From: Pseudomonadota bacterium
Lineage (GTDB): Bacteria > Pseudomonadota > Alphaproteobacteria > RF32 > CAG-239
Reading direction: 5' to 3'
Length of the DNA: 36,078 nt
Assembly (NCBI GenBank): GCA_030523245.1
Contig: JAUNIW010000008.1
Coordinates: 1 to 36,078, forward strand
Positions 7,725 through 14,624 of the stretch are shown here, one piece after another; the first letter of the stretch is position 1; each line of letters opens with the position of its first letter. The translations under genes and the position numbers were made by a program. The notes under the pieces are model-generated. The model was not told the origin of the DNA, did no database searches, and saw nothing but the letters and a program-made list of their open reading frames with translations.

Positions 7725-8132
7725 ATGGGCATCAGATTTAATGAAAAAACGAATGAGTTTGAAGAAGTTCCGGATACCGACGAAGAAACAAATATTCCTG
7801 TATCCTCTCCAAAAGAACCGGAAATGGTATTATCTGAGAATGCGCCTGTCCGAATATATGACGAACGGACCGGCTGTTTTGAATATAAAGACCCTGAATT
7901 ACGAAAAAAAGCAGAAGAACGAAAAAAACTAAAAAACATAAAAGATGAGCTTCAATTCAGATTAAACGGCATACGAAAACATCTTAAACGCGCCGGCTTG
8001 GAAAATGATATCGGAAAAACAGGAAATCCTTCTACACAGGAACTTTCAGAAGATAACAAAAAAGCCGGAACAATTCAAAAAGAACATGCCAAAGAATATA
8101 TTCTAAGAAACAGAAAACAGCGCAACCCTTAA
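7725..8132 (+). CDS. Small charged protein of unknown function, probable coiled coil
   Basis: This 135-residue protein starts at ATG 7725, fixed by AGGAG seven bases upstream and by a promoter whose transcript begins after the more distal ATG at 7686. It has no signal peptide or membrane segment. The first 60 residues are acidic and look disordered (MGIRFNEKTNEFEEVPDTDEE). Residues about 62-95 are a run of Lys, Glu, Arg and Leu, probably a helix or short coiled coil. The tail is polar and basic. The repeated elements NEKTNEFEEV and DERTGCFEY have the same form (xE[KR]Tx-[FC]-[EF]E), suggesting a short repeated beta-hairpin motif. I do not recognise it. Confidence 0.6.
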   Translation: MGIRFNEKTNEFEEVPDTDEETNIPVSSPKEPEMVLSENAPVRIYDERTGCFEYKDPELRKKAEERKKLKNIKDELQFRLNGIRKHLKRAGLENDIGKTGNPSTQELSEDNKKAGTIQKEHAKEYILRNRKQRNP

Positions 8133-8237
8133 AACTTATCAGTCGGGAAAACACTCCCTCTGTCTCATCGAAAAAAATATCTTGTATTTTTAATGACTTT
8201 TTTATAATATCGGCTCAAACTTTATTATAAATATATT

Positions 8238-8621
8238 ATGAATACATTATTTATTTCTTATGAAAGTATCTGCTTAATATTTTTTTTGCTGTTAGGCATT
8301 TACGCATTGAGCAGATTTATGCTTTGTAAACTTACAGAGCTGTCCCTGAAAATCAGGCTTATACCAGATGACGAGCTTTTTCAACGTTTTCAAAACCTTT
8401 CCGAATACTATGAAAAAAAGCCGACTTTTTGGAAAGGGCAGGAATGTCGTGAAATTTTTGAAGAAATTACCAAAAGACAACTGCCGGGCAAAATATCTGA
8501 TGAGTTGCTTATTGACAAGTTTCGTGAGGTTTCAGGTTGTTATGAAAAACATCAGACTTTCTGGCGAAAAAAAGAACTTTCCGCACTGCAGGAAGAAATG
8601 AAAAAAAGAAAGTTACTTTAG
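8238..8621 (+). CDS. Membrane-anchored protein with an internal 40-residue duplication
   Basis: This 127-residue protein of unknown function has one N-terminal transmembrane helix (about 9-27, ESICLIFFLLLGIYALS). The cytoplasmic part consists of two copies of a 40-residue unit: residues 44-82 (DDELFQRF...YYEKKPTFWKG...ITKRQL) and 86-127 (SDELLIDKF...CYEKHQTFWRK...MKKRKL). Each unit is a helix, a YEKxxTFW turn, and a second helix. No Shine-Dalgarno sequence is seen before ATG; the leader is A/T only. A bidirectional terminator follows. Codon use is like the neighbours'. Confidence 0.6.
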   Translation: MNTLFISYESICLIFFLLLGIYALSRFMLCKLTELSLKIRLIPDDELFQRFQNLSEYYEKKPTFWKGQECREIFEEITKRQLPGKISDELLIDKFREVSGCYEKHQTFWRKKELSALQEEMKKRKLL

Positions 8622-8636
8622 ACTGTTTCAACTTAG

Positions 8637-8672
8637 AAAAAATCCTTATGTTTCCGACATAAGGATTTTTTT
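8637..8672. terminator. Bidirectional rho-independent terminator
   Basis: ATCCTTATGT (8642-8651) pairs with ACATAAGGAT (8657-8666) around TTCCG. An A-run precedes the stem and a T-run follows it, so it can stop both the plus-strand gene ending at 8621 and the minus-strand gene ending at 8694. Confidence 0.8.
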
Positions 8673-8693
8673 ATATTCGGTTTTGCTCCTCGT

Positions 8694-9629
8694 TCAGCGG
8701 GAATTTACATCTCTTTTCATAGGCAAAAAGTTTTGCTTTGTTTTATATTCTTTTGCTTTACGGGCTATATAATTGTAGAGATTCTGCATTTTTACATCAC
8801 TGACTAAATCTTCGGGGTGTCCCTGAATACATAGAATACCGGCTTCTTTATTGCCCCATATTTCAGGGATATTATCACTATCCGAAACAGCATAGATATC
8901 CATTTTAACTTTAGGTGAACCAACAACATAGTCTTGCAAAACGCTATGCACCATTGACTGGCTGTGTCGAGAGTTAATCATTATCCTGTCATTGGTTTCC
9001 TTAATTCCCATAATATCAAAAATCGGTGTTCCTTTTAACAGTTTAATTTGATGAATGCGCACATCAGTTTCTGCTTTGGGTTTGTGAATTGCCGGATGAA
9101 CAACTTCGCTTTTTAAATCTCTGTACATTTTCATATTTCCGAGTAAAGCACCAATCATCTGTGCACCGGCACAAATTCCAAGCATCGGCTTATGTTTTTT
9201 ATAAGCCTCTGCAATTACTGCCCGATAAGCAAAATAACGTTTTCCGACTTTATCTCCCAGAATCTTTCCGTCTATATAAAAACTCTCAGGGTTATTAAAG
9301 ACGCCTCCCGGTAAAACAACCGCATCACAATCATTCATTTGCTTATAAGGATTTTCATAATCTAGAAAACGTATATTTACGCCAGTGTTCAGAAGTGCCT
9401 GTAAATAACTTTTACTGATTGTGTAATAATCCTCACCGTTTTCTGATTTATCCTGTCCCAAGAGAAAACCAATAGTCGGAGCATCTTTTATACAACCTGC
9501 CTGCATTTCTTTCGGCAACAGAATTTTTGCAATGTTTCCGTTCTGACCGGATTGTATAATAATATCTTTTTTTATACCATACGAATTAAATTCTTCAATA
9601 TGCCCTAAATAAATATCTTTTTGTGACAT
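8694..9629 (-). CDS. Class I glutamine amidotransferase-like hydrolase (peptidase C26 / PuuD type)
   Basis: This is a 311-residue protein. The class I amidotransferase triad is visible: nucleophile Cys153 in LGICAGAQMIG, and His271-x-Glu273 in CIQGHPEDL. DAVVLPGGVFNNPESFY (about 102-118) matches the oxyanion-side loop of the peptidase C26 group, whose best known member is gamma-glutamyl-GABA hydrolase PuuD. It stands alone without a synthetase domain, which favours hydrolase over amidotransferase. It is longer than PuuD (about 250) because of some 45 residues before the domain and a basic tail. The substrate is not predictable. AGGAG lies eight bases before ATG, and a promoter with an overlapping palindrome precedes it, so it is probably regulated on its own. 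Confidence 0.8.
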   Translation of the reverse strand: MSQKDIYLGHIEEFNSYGIKKDIIIQSGQNGNIAKILLPKEMQAGCIKDAPTIGFLLGQDKSENGEDYYTISKSYLQALLNTGVNIRFLDYENPYKQMNDCDAVVLPGGVFNNPESFYIDGKILGDKVGKRYFAYRAVIAEAYKKHKPMLGICAGAQMIGALLGNMKMYRDLKSEVVHPAIHKPKAETDVRIHQIKLLKGTPIFDIMGIKETNDRIMINSRHSQSMVHSVLQDYVVGSPKVKMDIYAVSDSDNIPEIWGNKEAGILCIQGHPEDLVSDVKMQNLYNYIARKAKEYKTKQNFLPMKRDVNSR

Positions 9630-9654
9630 TGACTGTTCTCCTGAATATTTAACA

Positions 9655-9671
9655 GAATAGTAACACTATTC
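9655..9671. promoter_or_regulatory. Palindromic operator candidate over the C26-family gene promoter
   Basis: GAATAGT (9655-9661) and ACTATTC (9665-9671) are perfect inverted arms separated by AAC. The palindrome covers the -10 box (9657-9662) of the minus-strand promoter, the expected place for a repressor site. No regulator gene is adjacent. Confidence 0.45.
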
Positions 9672-9685
9672 AGATTATTTGTCAA
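9657..9685 (-). promoter_or_regulatory. Sigma-70 promoter of the C26-family gene
   Basis: On the minus strand a perfect TTGACA (9685-9680), a 17-base spacer and TACTAT (9662-9657), about 30 bases before the start codon. Confidence 0.55.
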
Positions 9686-9783
9686 TTTTTATTCTTTGCC
9701 TCAAACCGACTTATTTTCTGACTAATGGCAATTTTCCGTAAAAAATCAGATTGTCAGAGAAATTTTAATATGTTGCAAAAAAT

Positions 9784-9812
9784 TTGTATTGTTTATCCAT
9801 TTAATCTATGTT
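9784..9812 (+). promoter_or_regulatory. Putative promoter of the 9853 gene
   Basis: TTGTAT (9784-9789), a 17-base spacer and TATGTT (9807-9812). Both boxes match four of six positions. If real, it excludes the possible upstream ATG at 9808, which overlaps the -10 box. Confidence 0.35.
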
Positions 9813-9852
9813 ATGGTATTTTTGTATAAATTTTAATAAAAAGATTATTTTC

Positions 9853-10704
9853 ATGCCCCGCTTATCTCCTGAAGAAATTAAAGTCCGCAAACAAGCTCTT
9901 GAAGCCCAACGCCGTGCCAGTGAAATAAAAAATAAAATTCTGGCTTCCAAACTAATGGCAAAATCTACAAATAAAAATGAAGAAGAAAAAACAATTTATC
10001 TTTCTCCTTCTCAAAAAGTCAGCGGTATTGATTTAATAATTTTAACCGAATCTCCTAAATTTAATAAAGAAAACGGCGAAAAAGACAGCTATAACCAAAA
10101 TGCATACTTTGTTAATATGAATGAGGACAATCCTTTTGTTTTTTGTAAAAATGAACAATCTTCTGATTTTGAATTGATTAAAACGATGTGCGGCATAGCC
10201 AATAAGGAGCAGCTCTGTGTTTATGGTAACTTTAACGGTATTCCGATTATCGTAGAACCAAATGAAAACAATGATACGGCTTATCAGCGTTTTGAAAAAA
10301 TCCGGAATATTTTTTATGATACATATTCTTCCCTCTCAAAACAGGCAAATGAAACTTTTAATCATGAAATTGATATTTTTGATTATGCCAAAGCAAAAAA
10401 ACAGGCCGGAAAATTTATAAAAGAAAATCCAAAATTTCCTTTTTCCGAAGAAATGGTTGCTTACGGTATGGTGTGTGCCAAAAATAACAATTTGAAAAAT
10501 TACGGTAAGGATATTCCTGTTTTAATCAGATTATTCGGTCGGGATGCAAAAGTAACCGAGAATGTTCTGAAATGTCTGGAAGTCAGCAAAGAAGAAGGAT
10601 TTCCTCTGGTCTTTAATAAAGACAAAATCAAAGAACTGAGCGAAACACGAGCTGTTCAGGTAACACAGACGAATAATCTGCAACGACAGAAAGTCCGCGA
10701 GTAA
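9853..10704 (+). CDS. Uncharacterised cytoplasmic protein
   Basis: This 283-residue protein does not belong to a family I recognise. ATG 9853 is chosen because a promoter-like sequence overlaps the alternative ATG at 9808 and because MPRLSPEEIKVRKQALEAQRR starts a normal soluble helix. Neither start has a good Shine-Dalgarno sequence. Residues 1-50 form a basic helix, about 65-150 an alpha/beta section (KVSGIDLIILTES; LCVYGNFNGIPIIVEP), and 165-283 are mostly helical. There is no signal peptide or membrane segment. It lies 138 bases upstream of the 606-residue repeat protein in the same direction. The FGRDAKVTENVLKCLEVSKEEGFPLVFNK region looks like a helical repeat pair. Confidence 0.6.
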   Translation: MPRLSPEEIKVRKQALEAQRRASEIKNKILASKLMAKSTNKNEEEKTIYLSPSQKVSGIDLIILTESPKFNKENGEKDSYNQNAYFVNMNEDNPFVFCKNEQSSDFELIKTMCGIANKEQLCVYGNFNGIPIIVEPNENNDTAYQRFEKIRNIFYDTYSSLSKQANETFNHEIDIFDYAKAKKQAGKFIKENPKFPFSEEMVAYGMVCAKNNNLKNYGKDIPVLIRLFGRDAKVTENVLKCLEVSKEEGFPLVFNKDKIKELSETRAVQVTQTNNLQRQKVRE

Positions 10705-10798
10705 ATCTGCTAAAGCTTGCTTTATCTCTTATTTCAGGCATAAAATATGATTTGTCAAAATCTGTTTTTTATGCTATTCTTTAATTGTCTGGAGAAAA

Positions 10799-10906
10799 AT
10801 GATGCGTACGGTTCTTGAAGAAATAAAGCAGGCTAACCCCATATGGATGAAGCTTTTAATGAGTTCTTATCCCATAATTTTACGGATGAACAACTTGCTG
10901 AAATAA
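10799..10906 (+). CDS. Short ORF with good ribosome site overlapping the start of the 606-residue gene
   Basis: GGAG at 10791-10794 stands five bases before tandem ATGs at 10799 and 10802. The short frame encodes MRTVLEEIKQANP and then runs out of frame through the first part of the larger gene to TAA at 10904-10906 (35 residues with the first Met). Its first 13 residues look like a genuine protein N-terminus. It is either a leader peptide coupled to the next gene, or the true start of that gene separated by a one-base shift near the CCCC at 10837-10840. Confidence 0.35.
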   Translation: MMRTVLEEIKQANPIWMKLLMSSYPIILRMNNLLK

Positions 10907-12663
10907 AGAAAACAATTACTTATGATTCGGAAAATCACAGTGTATGCTGGAAAGACGGACAAGATTCCGTTAAAGTATCTTATGATTCAAACGGACAATT
11001 AAAGAAATTTCGGGCTGTTAACGAAAATAACGGGGATTTTTATAAAATCAGATATTCCGACAGCGGCAAAACCCTCAAAGCCGAAGAAAGCTCCGTTGAA
11101 CATTCTAAAGAAGGCCGTACCAAAGAAACAACAAAACTCCGAATGAAAAAAGACCAAACAACATACCATTACAAAATGGTTCAGCTCAGTACGCCTCATC
11201 ATCATATTCAACGGGATTCTTCTTCCGTAAAAGCCGTGCTGGACAATAATTCCGGTTCGGGATATGTTGCGCAGAAAACATCCAAACTGACAGCTTATCC
11301 GCACACTGTTTTGTACGAAAATACAAAAGAAAAAACCCACTTTTCCAACCAAAATATTGTTGAAAAATCAAGTCATAAAAAAACGTCAACGGAAATAGGT
11401 CTTCTTTCCGGAATTTCTCTTTCTGTTTCCAAACAAAAGAAATCTCCCGAAAAAGAAACAAGTAATAACTTTTCCGTAAATTTTAATCCTCTTTATGCAA
11501 GCACCGGTTTTAAGCAGGCGCATTCAACCACTCTTAAAAATGAAAACGGCAGTGTCACCCGTTCTTATGAAGTCGGCACCCAAATCTCTGTATCAGCAAA
11601 AAAGCTTCTTAATCTTACATCCTCTGTCGATGCCCATTTCAGCAGAGAAAAATCTGCTCATGACGCAGAGGGAAAACTTTTATATGAAAATAAAGAAAAA
11701 ATTGGTGCTTCCGTATATATTACTCCTTTATCAGCCAAAGTTTCTTATGCCGGCAGACAACAGTCAACAGATGAAAACGGACAAACAACAACTTCTTCCG
11801 TTTCCAGACAGGCCAAGTTTTATCAGGGGTTAATCGGAGGTATTGGCAGAGGTGTTTCTTTACGCGGAGAAAAATCCGTTGTTACAAAGAATGCCGAAGG
11901 AAAACTGCTCGATGAACAAAAAGACGAACTATCCGCTATAGCGGCAACCCATAAAATCGGGTTTAAACAGAATCACAGCACAAATGATGGCACAACCAAA
12001 ACAACAACATCTTCAGCATATGTTGCCGGCGGCAGAAAATTATTTGAATGGAAAAACAAAGAAACCGAAACTCATAAAAAACCGGACAACAATTCTTCCG
12101 TCACCCAGACAAAAGAATCTTCCGAACAGCAACAAATGTACAAACATGCCGAAATCAAGCATATTCAAAATAAAGACGGTCAGTCTCGTCAATTTGCTGA
12201 AATTGACGGTAAAAAACACGGTGCAGATATTACTTTTGATGAGAACGGTCAAATTACACAAGTTGATTTATATGACAAAGGTGTCAAAATAGAACTGCAT
12301 GAAAATGATAAAGTCGACCTGTTACAGACTTCCGATGAAAATGGAAAAACTTCCAGCGTTCTTTTTAACGGAAAACCTTATGGAACCACGATATTTCAAG
12401 ATAACAACGGACAAGTCCAAGCTGAATTTTATGATTTAAATGGTAAAATTCCGCCGGCCGAAAATGCCTCCCTTGTTCTAAATGTAACCGATAACCGGCA
12501 ACAAAACACAATATCCAAGGAAGCACTCAAACAGCAAATGCTGACTGATGCTCAAAAAGCTCATGCTCCAACAGGTTTTTCCGAAACCAAACAGAACAAC
12601 AATGATTCAAAAACTCAAACAGCCATGATTTTGCAGAAACAAAAACAGTTTGCCGGCAGGTAG
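10843..12663 (+). CDS. Large uncharacterised beta-repeat protein with a YwqK/MORN-like segment
   Basis: This 606-residue hydrophilic protein has no signal peptide or membrane helix. From about residue 225 to 405 it contains roughly five beta-hairpin units of about 35-40 residues. Each has a Ser/Lys strand, an [DE]xxG turn such as DENGQ, DAEGKLL or NAEGKLL, and a following strand with alternating polar and hydrophobic residues. Residues about 445-490 (DGKKHGADITFDENGQITQVDLYDKG) resemble the YwqK/MORN-type beta repeats found in toxin-immunity and envelope proteins. The C-terminus is Gln/Asn/Lys-rich. ATG 10843 has only a weak AGG ten bases upstream, and an in-frame TAA at 10834 blocks extension, so the start is uncertain. 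Function unknown; the TerB-like gene follows. Confidence 0.6.
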   Translation: MDEAFNEFLSHNFTDEQLAEIKKTITYDSENHSVCWKDGQDSVKVSYDSNGQLKKFRAVNENNGDFYKIRYSDSGKTLKAEESSVEHSKEGRTKETTKLRMKKDQTTYHYKMVQLSTPHHHIQRDSSSVKAVLDNNSGSGYVAQKTSKLTAYPHTVLYENTKEKTHFSNQNIVEKSSHKKTSTEIGLLSGISLSVSKQKKSPEKETSNNFSVNFNPLYASTGFKQAHSTTLKNENGSVTRSYEVGTQISVSAKKLLNLTSSVDAHFSREKSAHDAEGKLLYENKEKIGASVYITPLSAKVSYAGRQQSTDENGQTTTSSVSRQAKFYQGLIGGIGRGVSLRGEKSVVTKNAEGKLLDEQKDELSAIAATHKIGFKQNHSTNDGTTKTTTSSAYVAGGRKLFEWKNKETETHKKPDNNSSVTQTKESSEQQQMYKHAEIKHIQNKDGQSRQFAEIDGKKHGADITFDENGQITQVDLYDKGVKIELHENDKVDLLQTSDENGKTSSVLFNGKPYGTTIFQDNNGQVQAEFYDLNGKIPPAENASLVLNVTDNRQQNTISKEALKQQMLTDAQKAHAPTGFSETKQNNNDSKTQTAMILQKQKQFAGR

Positions 12664-12723
12664 AAACTTCTGGATTCCTGCAAAAAATTTTGTTTTTAAA
12701 GATATCTTAATGTTTACATCATA

Positions 12724-12741
12724 CTCTTACACCAGTAAGAG
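12724..12741 (+). promoter_or_regulatory. Hairpin covering the ribosome binding site of the TerB-like gene
   Basis: CTCTTAC (12724-12730) and GTAAGAG (12735-12741) form a perfect seven-pair stem around ACCA. The 3' arm contains the first half of the AAGAGGAG ribosome site (12737-12744) of the gene starting at 12752. An alternative TACTC/GAGTA pairing would cover the rest. This could restrict translation, or arise by chance. Confidence 0.45.
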
Positions 12742-12751
12742 GAGTACGATT

Positions 12752-13183
12752 ATGGATAATGATTATATAAAAACTTTAAGTTATGATGAAAAACTTATTT
12801 TTATCAAAGTGCTATGTTGTCTTATTCGTGCTGACGGCGTTGTTGATGCGTCCGAACTTGAATTTCTAAAAGCCATTGCCATACATTTTGACATTGATAT
12901 CAATTTGATTGTCGATATTGCAAAATCCGCTGCAAACATTGATTATGTTCGGGAAGCAGCTCATATTACCAACCGTCGCCATGCTTTGGAACTGATTAAA
13001 GAACTTTGCGTGCTGGCTAATGTTGACGAGAAACTTGATGACGCCGAACTTGATGTTATCATCAATACGGCCGAAGCCATGGGAATAGAAGAAGATAAAA
13101 TCGTTTTAATCAACCGCTGGGTTTTAGACAGTCTTGTTCTGAATAAAGCCGGACGCATTATTATGGAAGCGGACAATGGATAA
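12752..13183 (+). CDS. TerB-like protein
   Basis: This 143-residue all-helical protein starts at ATG 12752, which has AAGAGGAG seven bases upstream. It carries the TerB pattern twice: LIRADGVVDASELEFL (25-40), and ANVDEKLDDAELDVI in the second half, with acidic residues spaced as in the TerB metal-binding fold. TerB-fold proteins occur in tellurite-resistance operons and as accessory domains near membranes or phosphorylation systems; as a lone domain its role is unknown. No terC/terD/terZ neighbours are present, so it should not be read as a tellurite-resistance gene. It overlaps the following gene by eight bases, so the two are translationally coupled. Confidence 0.7.
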   Translation: MDNDYIKTLSYDEKLIFIKVLCCLIRADGVVDASELEFLKAIAIHFDIDINLIVDIAKSAANIDYVREAAHITNRRHALELIKELCVLANVDEKLDDAELDVIINTAEAMGIEEDKIVLINRWVLDSLVLNKAGRIIMEADNG

Positions 13184-13514
13184 ACGAATTTTAAAAGAAA
13201 CTTTATTGGCTCAGGCAGCTTCTTTTGAAGCAGATGTCCGTCATAAACTCGATATATTGGCAAATGAAGAGGATTTTCTGGAAAACAAAGAAAACCTTCC
13301 GGATCAGTCTGATATCTTATTGGACGCTTTTCAGACGGCAAATAAAGAACAAAATTTTTCCGCGGCGACCCAGCCGGTTTTACAAACATCCGCTACGCAA
13401 CCGGCCGGAAACAATCCGACTGCCGGCAATACCCGTCACAGTATGGCCGATAAAATTGCGGCCCTGCGCGGATGTTCTTTACCCGGAGATTATTTAGCCG
13501 GTACAAAAAAATAA
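13176..13514 (+). CDS. Small uncharacterised protein coupled to the TerB-like gene
   Basis: This 112-residue soluble protein of unknown function has its ATG inside the last eight bases of the TerB-like gene, so translation is coupled and the two products probably work together. Residues 1-40 form a helix (RILKETLLAQAASFEADVRHK) and about 55-90 are Gln/Thr/Pro/Asn-rich and likely disordered. A short C-terminal helix MADKIAALRGC follows. A terminator-like hairpin lies about 80 bases downstream at 13596-13628. Confidence 0.6.
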   Translation: MDKRILKETLLAQAASFEADVRHKLDILANEEDFLENKENLPDQSDILLDAFQTANKEQNFSAATQPVLQTSATQPAGNNPTAGNTRHSMADKIAALRGCSLPGDYLAGTKK

Positions 13515-13595
13515 AATTCCGGCGATAATATCCGCATTTTCGCTCGGTTTATAAAGATAATCATACAAAATTACGGTCTTTCAGCCAATTATATT

Positions 13596-13628
13596 AAGCT
13601 GACTCTAAAATCGGCTTTCTATTTTTTT
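13596..13628 (+). terminator. Probable rho-independent terminator after the TerB-like pair
   Basis: AAGCTGA (13596-13602) pairs with TCGGCTT (13611-13617), with one G-U pair, around an eight-base loop. It is followed by TCTATTTTTTT. Confidence 0.5.
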
Positions 13629-13705
13629 ATTGATTTTTTCTATATTATTTGTAATATTCGGGTATTGAATTTTATAATTATGTTTAACGATTAAAAATTA
13701 TCATT

Positions 13706-14107
13706 ATGAAAACAAAAATCTTTATTACATTTCTTTTATCTGTAGCAATACTTATTGCCGGATATTTTTGTATGAACGGTTTCTTATATAGGGATCTTGC
13801 AAATTTTCTTGCTTCTCTTGCTGCGGCTGTCTGTATGATAGGCATCATTTCTCAAATCTGGACAAAGCCGATTCCAATGACACAGGAAGAATTTATTATT
13901 CAGATTATTGAATACATTACCAGCCGGAAAAAAGGTTCCAAAGATGAGTTTTGCCGAAAATATGGTGTTGATACATACAACTATTGTTTAGAACACGGCC
14001 TTATCCATGAGCCTTTTGATTCTGACAGTATGTCTTGGGAGGCAACCCGTCTGGCACACATTCGTCAGTCAAACATAGAAGAAGCCAAAAGAAAAGGCTT
14101 TCTGTAA
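13706..14107 (+). CDS. Small membrane protein with a cytoplasmic helical domain
   Basis: This 133-residue protein of unknown function has two transmembrane helices near the N-terminus (about 4-24, IFITFLLSVAILIAGYFCMN; and about 32-52, NFLASLAAAVCMIGIISQIW). A polar domain of about 80 residues follows, with QEEFIIQIIEYI and KDEFCRKYGVDTYNYCLEHGL, probably helical and cytoplasmic. TTGATT at 13630 and TAATAT at 13652 could be a weak promoter. No Shine-Dalgarno sequence is visible before ATG. A clear terminator follows its stop. Confidence 0.6.
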   Translation: MKTKIFITFLLSVAILIAGYFCMNGFLYRDLANFLASLAAAVCMIGIISQIWTKPIPMTQEEFIIQIIEYITSRKKGSKDEFCRKYGVDTYNYCLEHGLIHEPFDSDSMSWEATRLAHIRQSNIEEAKRKGFL

Positions 14108-14137
14108 AAAACCGGTTGTTTTAAACTTTTAGATATA

Positions 14138-14169
14138 AAAAAGAGAGAATAAATATTCTCTCTTTTTTT
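14138..14169 (+). terminator. Rho-independent terminator
   Basis: AAGAGAGAAT (14141-14150) pairs with ATTCTCTCTT (14155-14164) around AAAT and is followed by a T-run. It lies about 35 bases after the stop codon of the small membrane protein gene. Confidence 0.8.
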
Positions 14170-14201
14170 CATAACTGTTTTTATTATGAAGACCGGAAGC
14201 A

Positions 14202-14238
14202 AAATCCCCTGCAACGATTATGTTACAAGGGATTTTTT
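14202..14238. terminator. Second, bidirectional hairpin terminator
   Basis: AAATCCC (14202-14208) pairs with GGGATTT (14229-14235). Two single mismatches separate inner TG/CA and AAC/GTT pairs around GATTAT. T-runs lie on both strands, so it can serve the plus-strand gene upstream and the minus-strand gene ending at 14240. Confidence 0.6.
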
Positions 14239-14239
14239 A

Positions 14240-14524
14240 TTAAACAACCATTTTGGCTGCAACCGTCAGAATCAAAACTGCCGTAACAACGACCTGCCAC
14301 ATCAATTTTCTTCTCTTGTGCTGCTCTGTTTTCGGCAGGATAAACAACACGGATATTGCCATTATGCAGCAATAAGAAAATAAAACCAGCCCGACTTCTT
14401 TTGGCATTTCGGACATTGGTAATGCTAAACTTTTAACCCCCGTCAGATGGAGAGTTATCAGCAAAAGAACCAGCCCCGTACAAGCAGGTGAGTCCTTAAA
14501 TACATTAACGATAAAATTCTTCAT
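14240..14524 (-). CDS. Small polytopic membrane protein of unknown function
   Basis: This 94-residue protein has three hydrophobic stretches, about 15-30 (ACTGLVLLLITLHLTG), 44-63 (VGLVLFSYCCIMAISVLFIL) and 76-93 (QVVVTAVLILTVAAKMVV), separated by short loops with a KHRRK-like basic patch (TEQHKRRK) at 66-73. Helices two and three probably form a hairpin with the basic loop in the cytoplasm. No Shine-Dalgarno sequence is obvious. A plus-strand open frame overlaps it but lacks features of a gene. It is ordered as an independent gene between two terminators and the glycosyltransferase operon. Confidence 0.5.
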   Translation of the reverse strand: MKNFIVNVFKDSPACTGLVLLLITLHLTGVKSLALPMSEMPKEVGLVLFSYCCIMAISVLFILPKTEQHKRRKLMWQVVVTAVLILTVAAKMVV

Positions 14525-14624
14525 ACACCGTAATTATTTAAAATGAATAATATTGATTATATAATTATAATTTTATGATTTCATCATAGACAAAAACCCA
14601 ACCATGTCAAGCAGAAACATATTG

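Noticed and set aside
10999-11352. Minus-strand open frame inside the 606-residue gene
   Set aside because: No ribosome site, odd composition and full overlap with a better gene.
12752-13183. Tellurite-resistance gene assignment for the TerB-like protein
   Set aside because: TerB folds occur in many contexts and no terC/terD/terZ genes are nearby.
14186-14383. Plus-strand open frame opposite the small three-helix protein
   Set aside because: It crosses the hairpin terminator at 14202-14238 and shows no protein-like features; the minus-strand frame has membrane helices.
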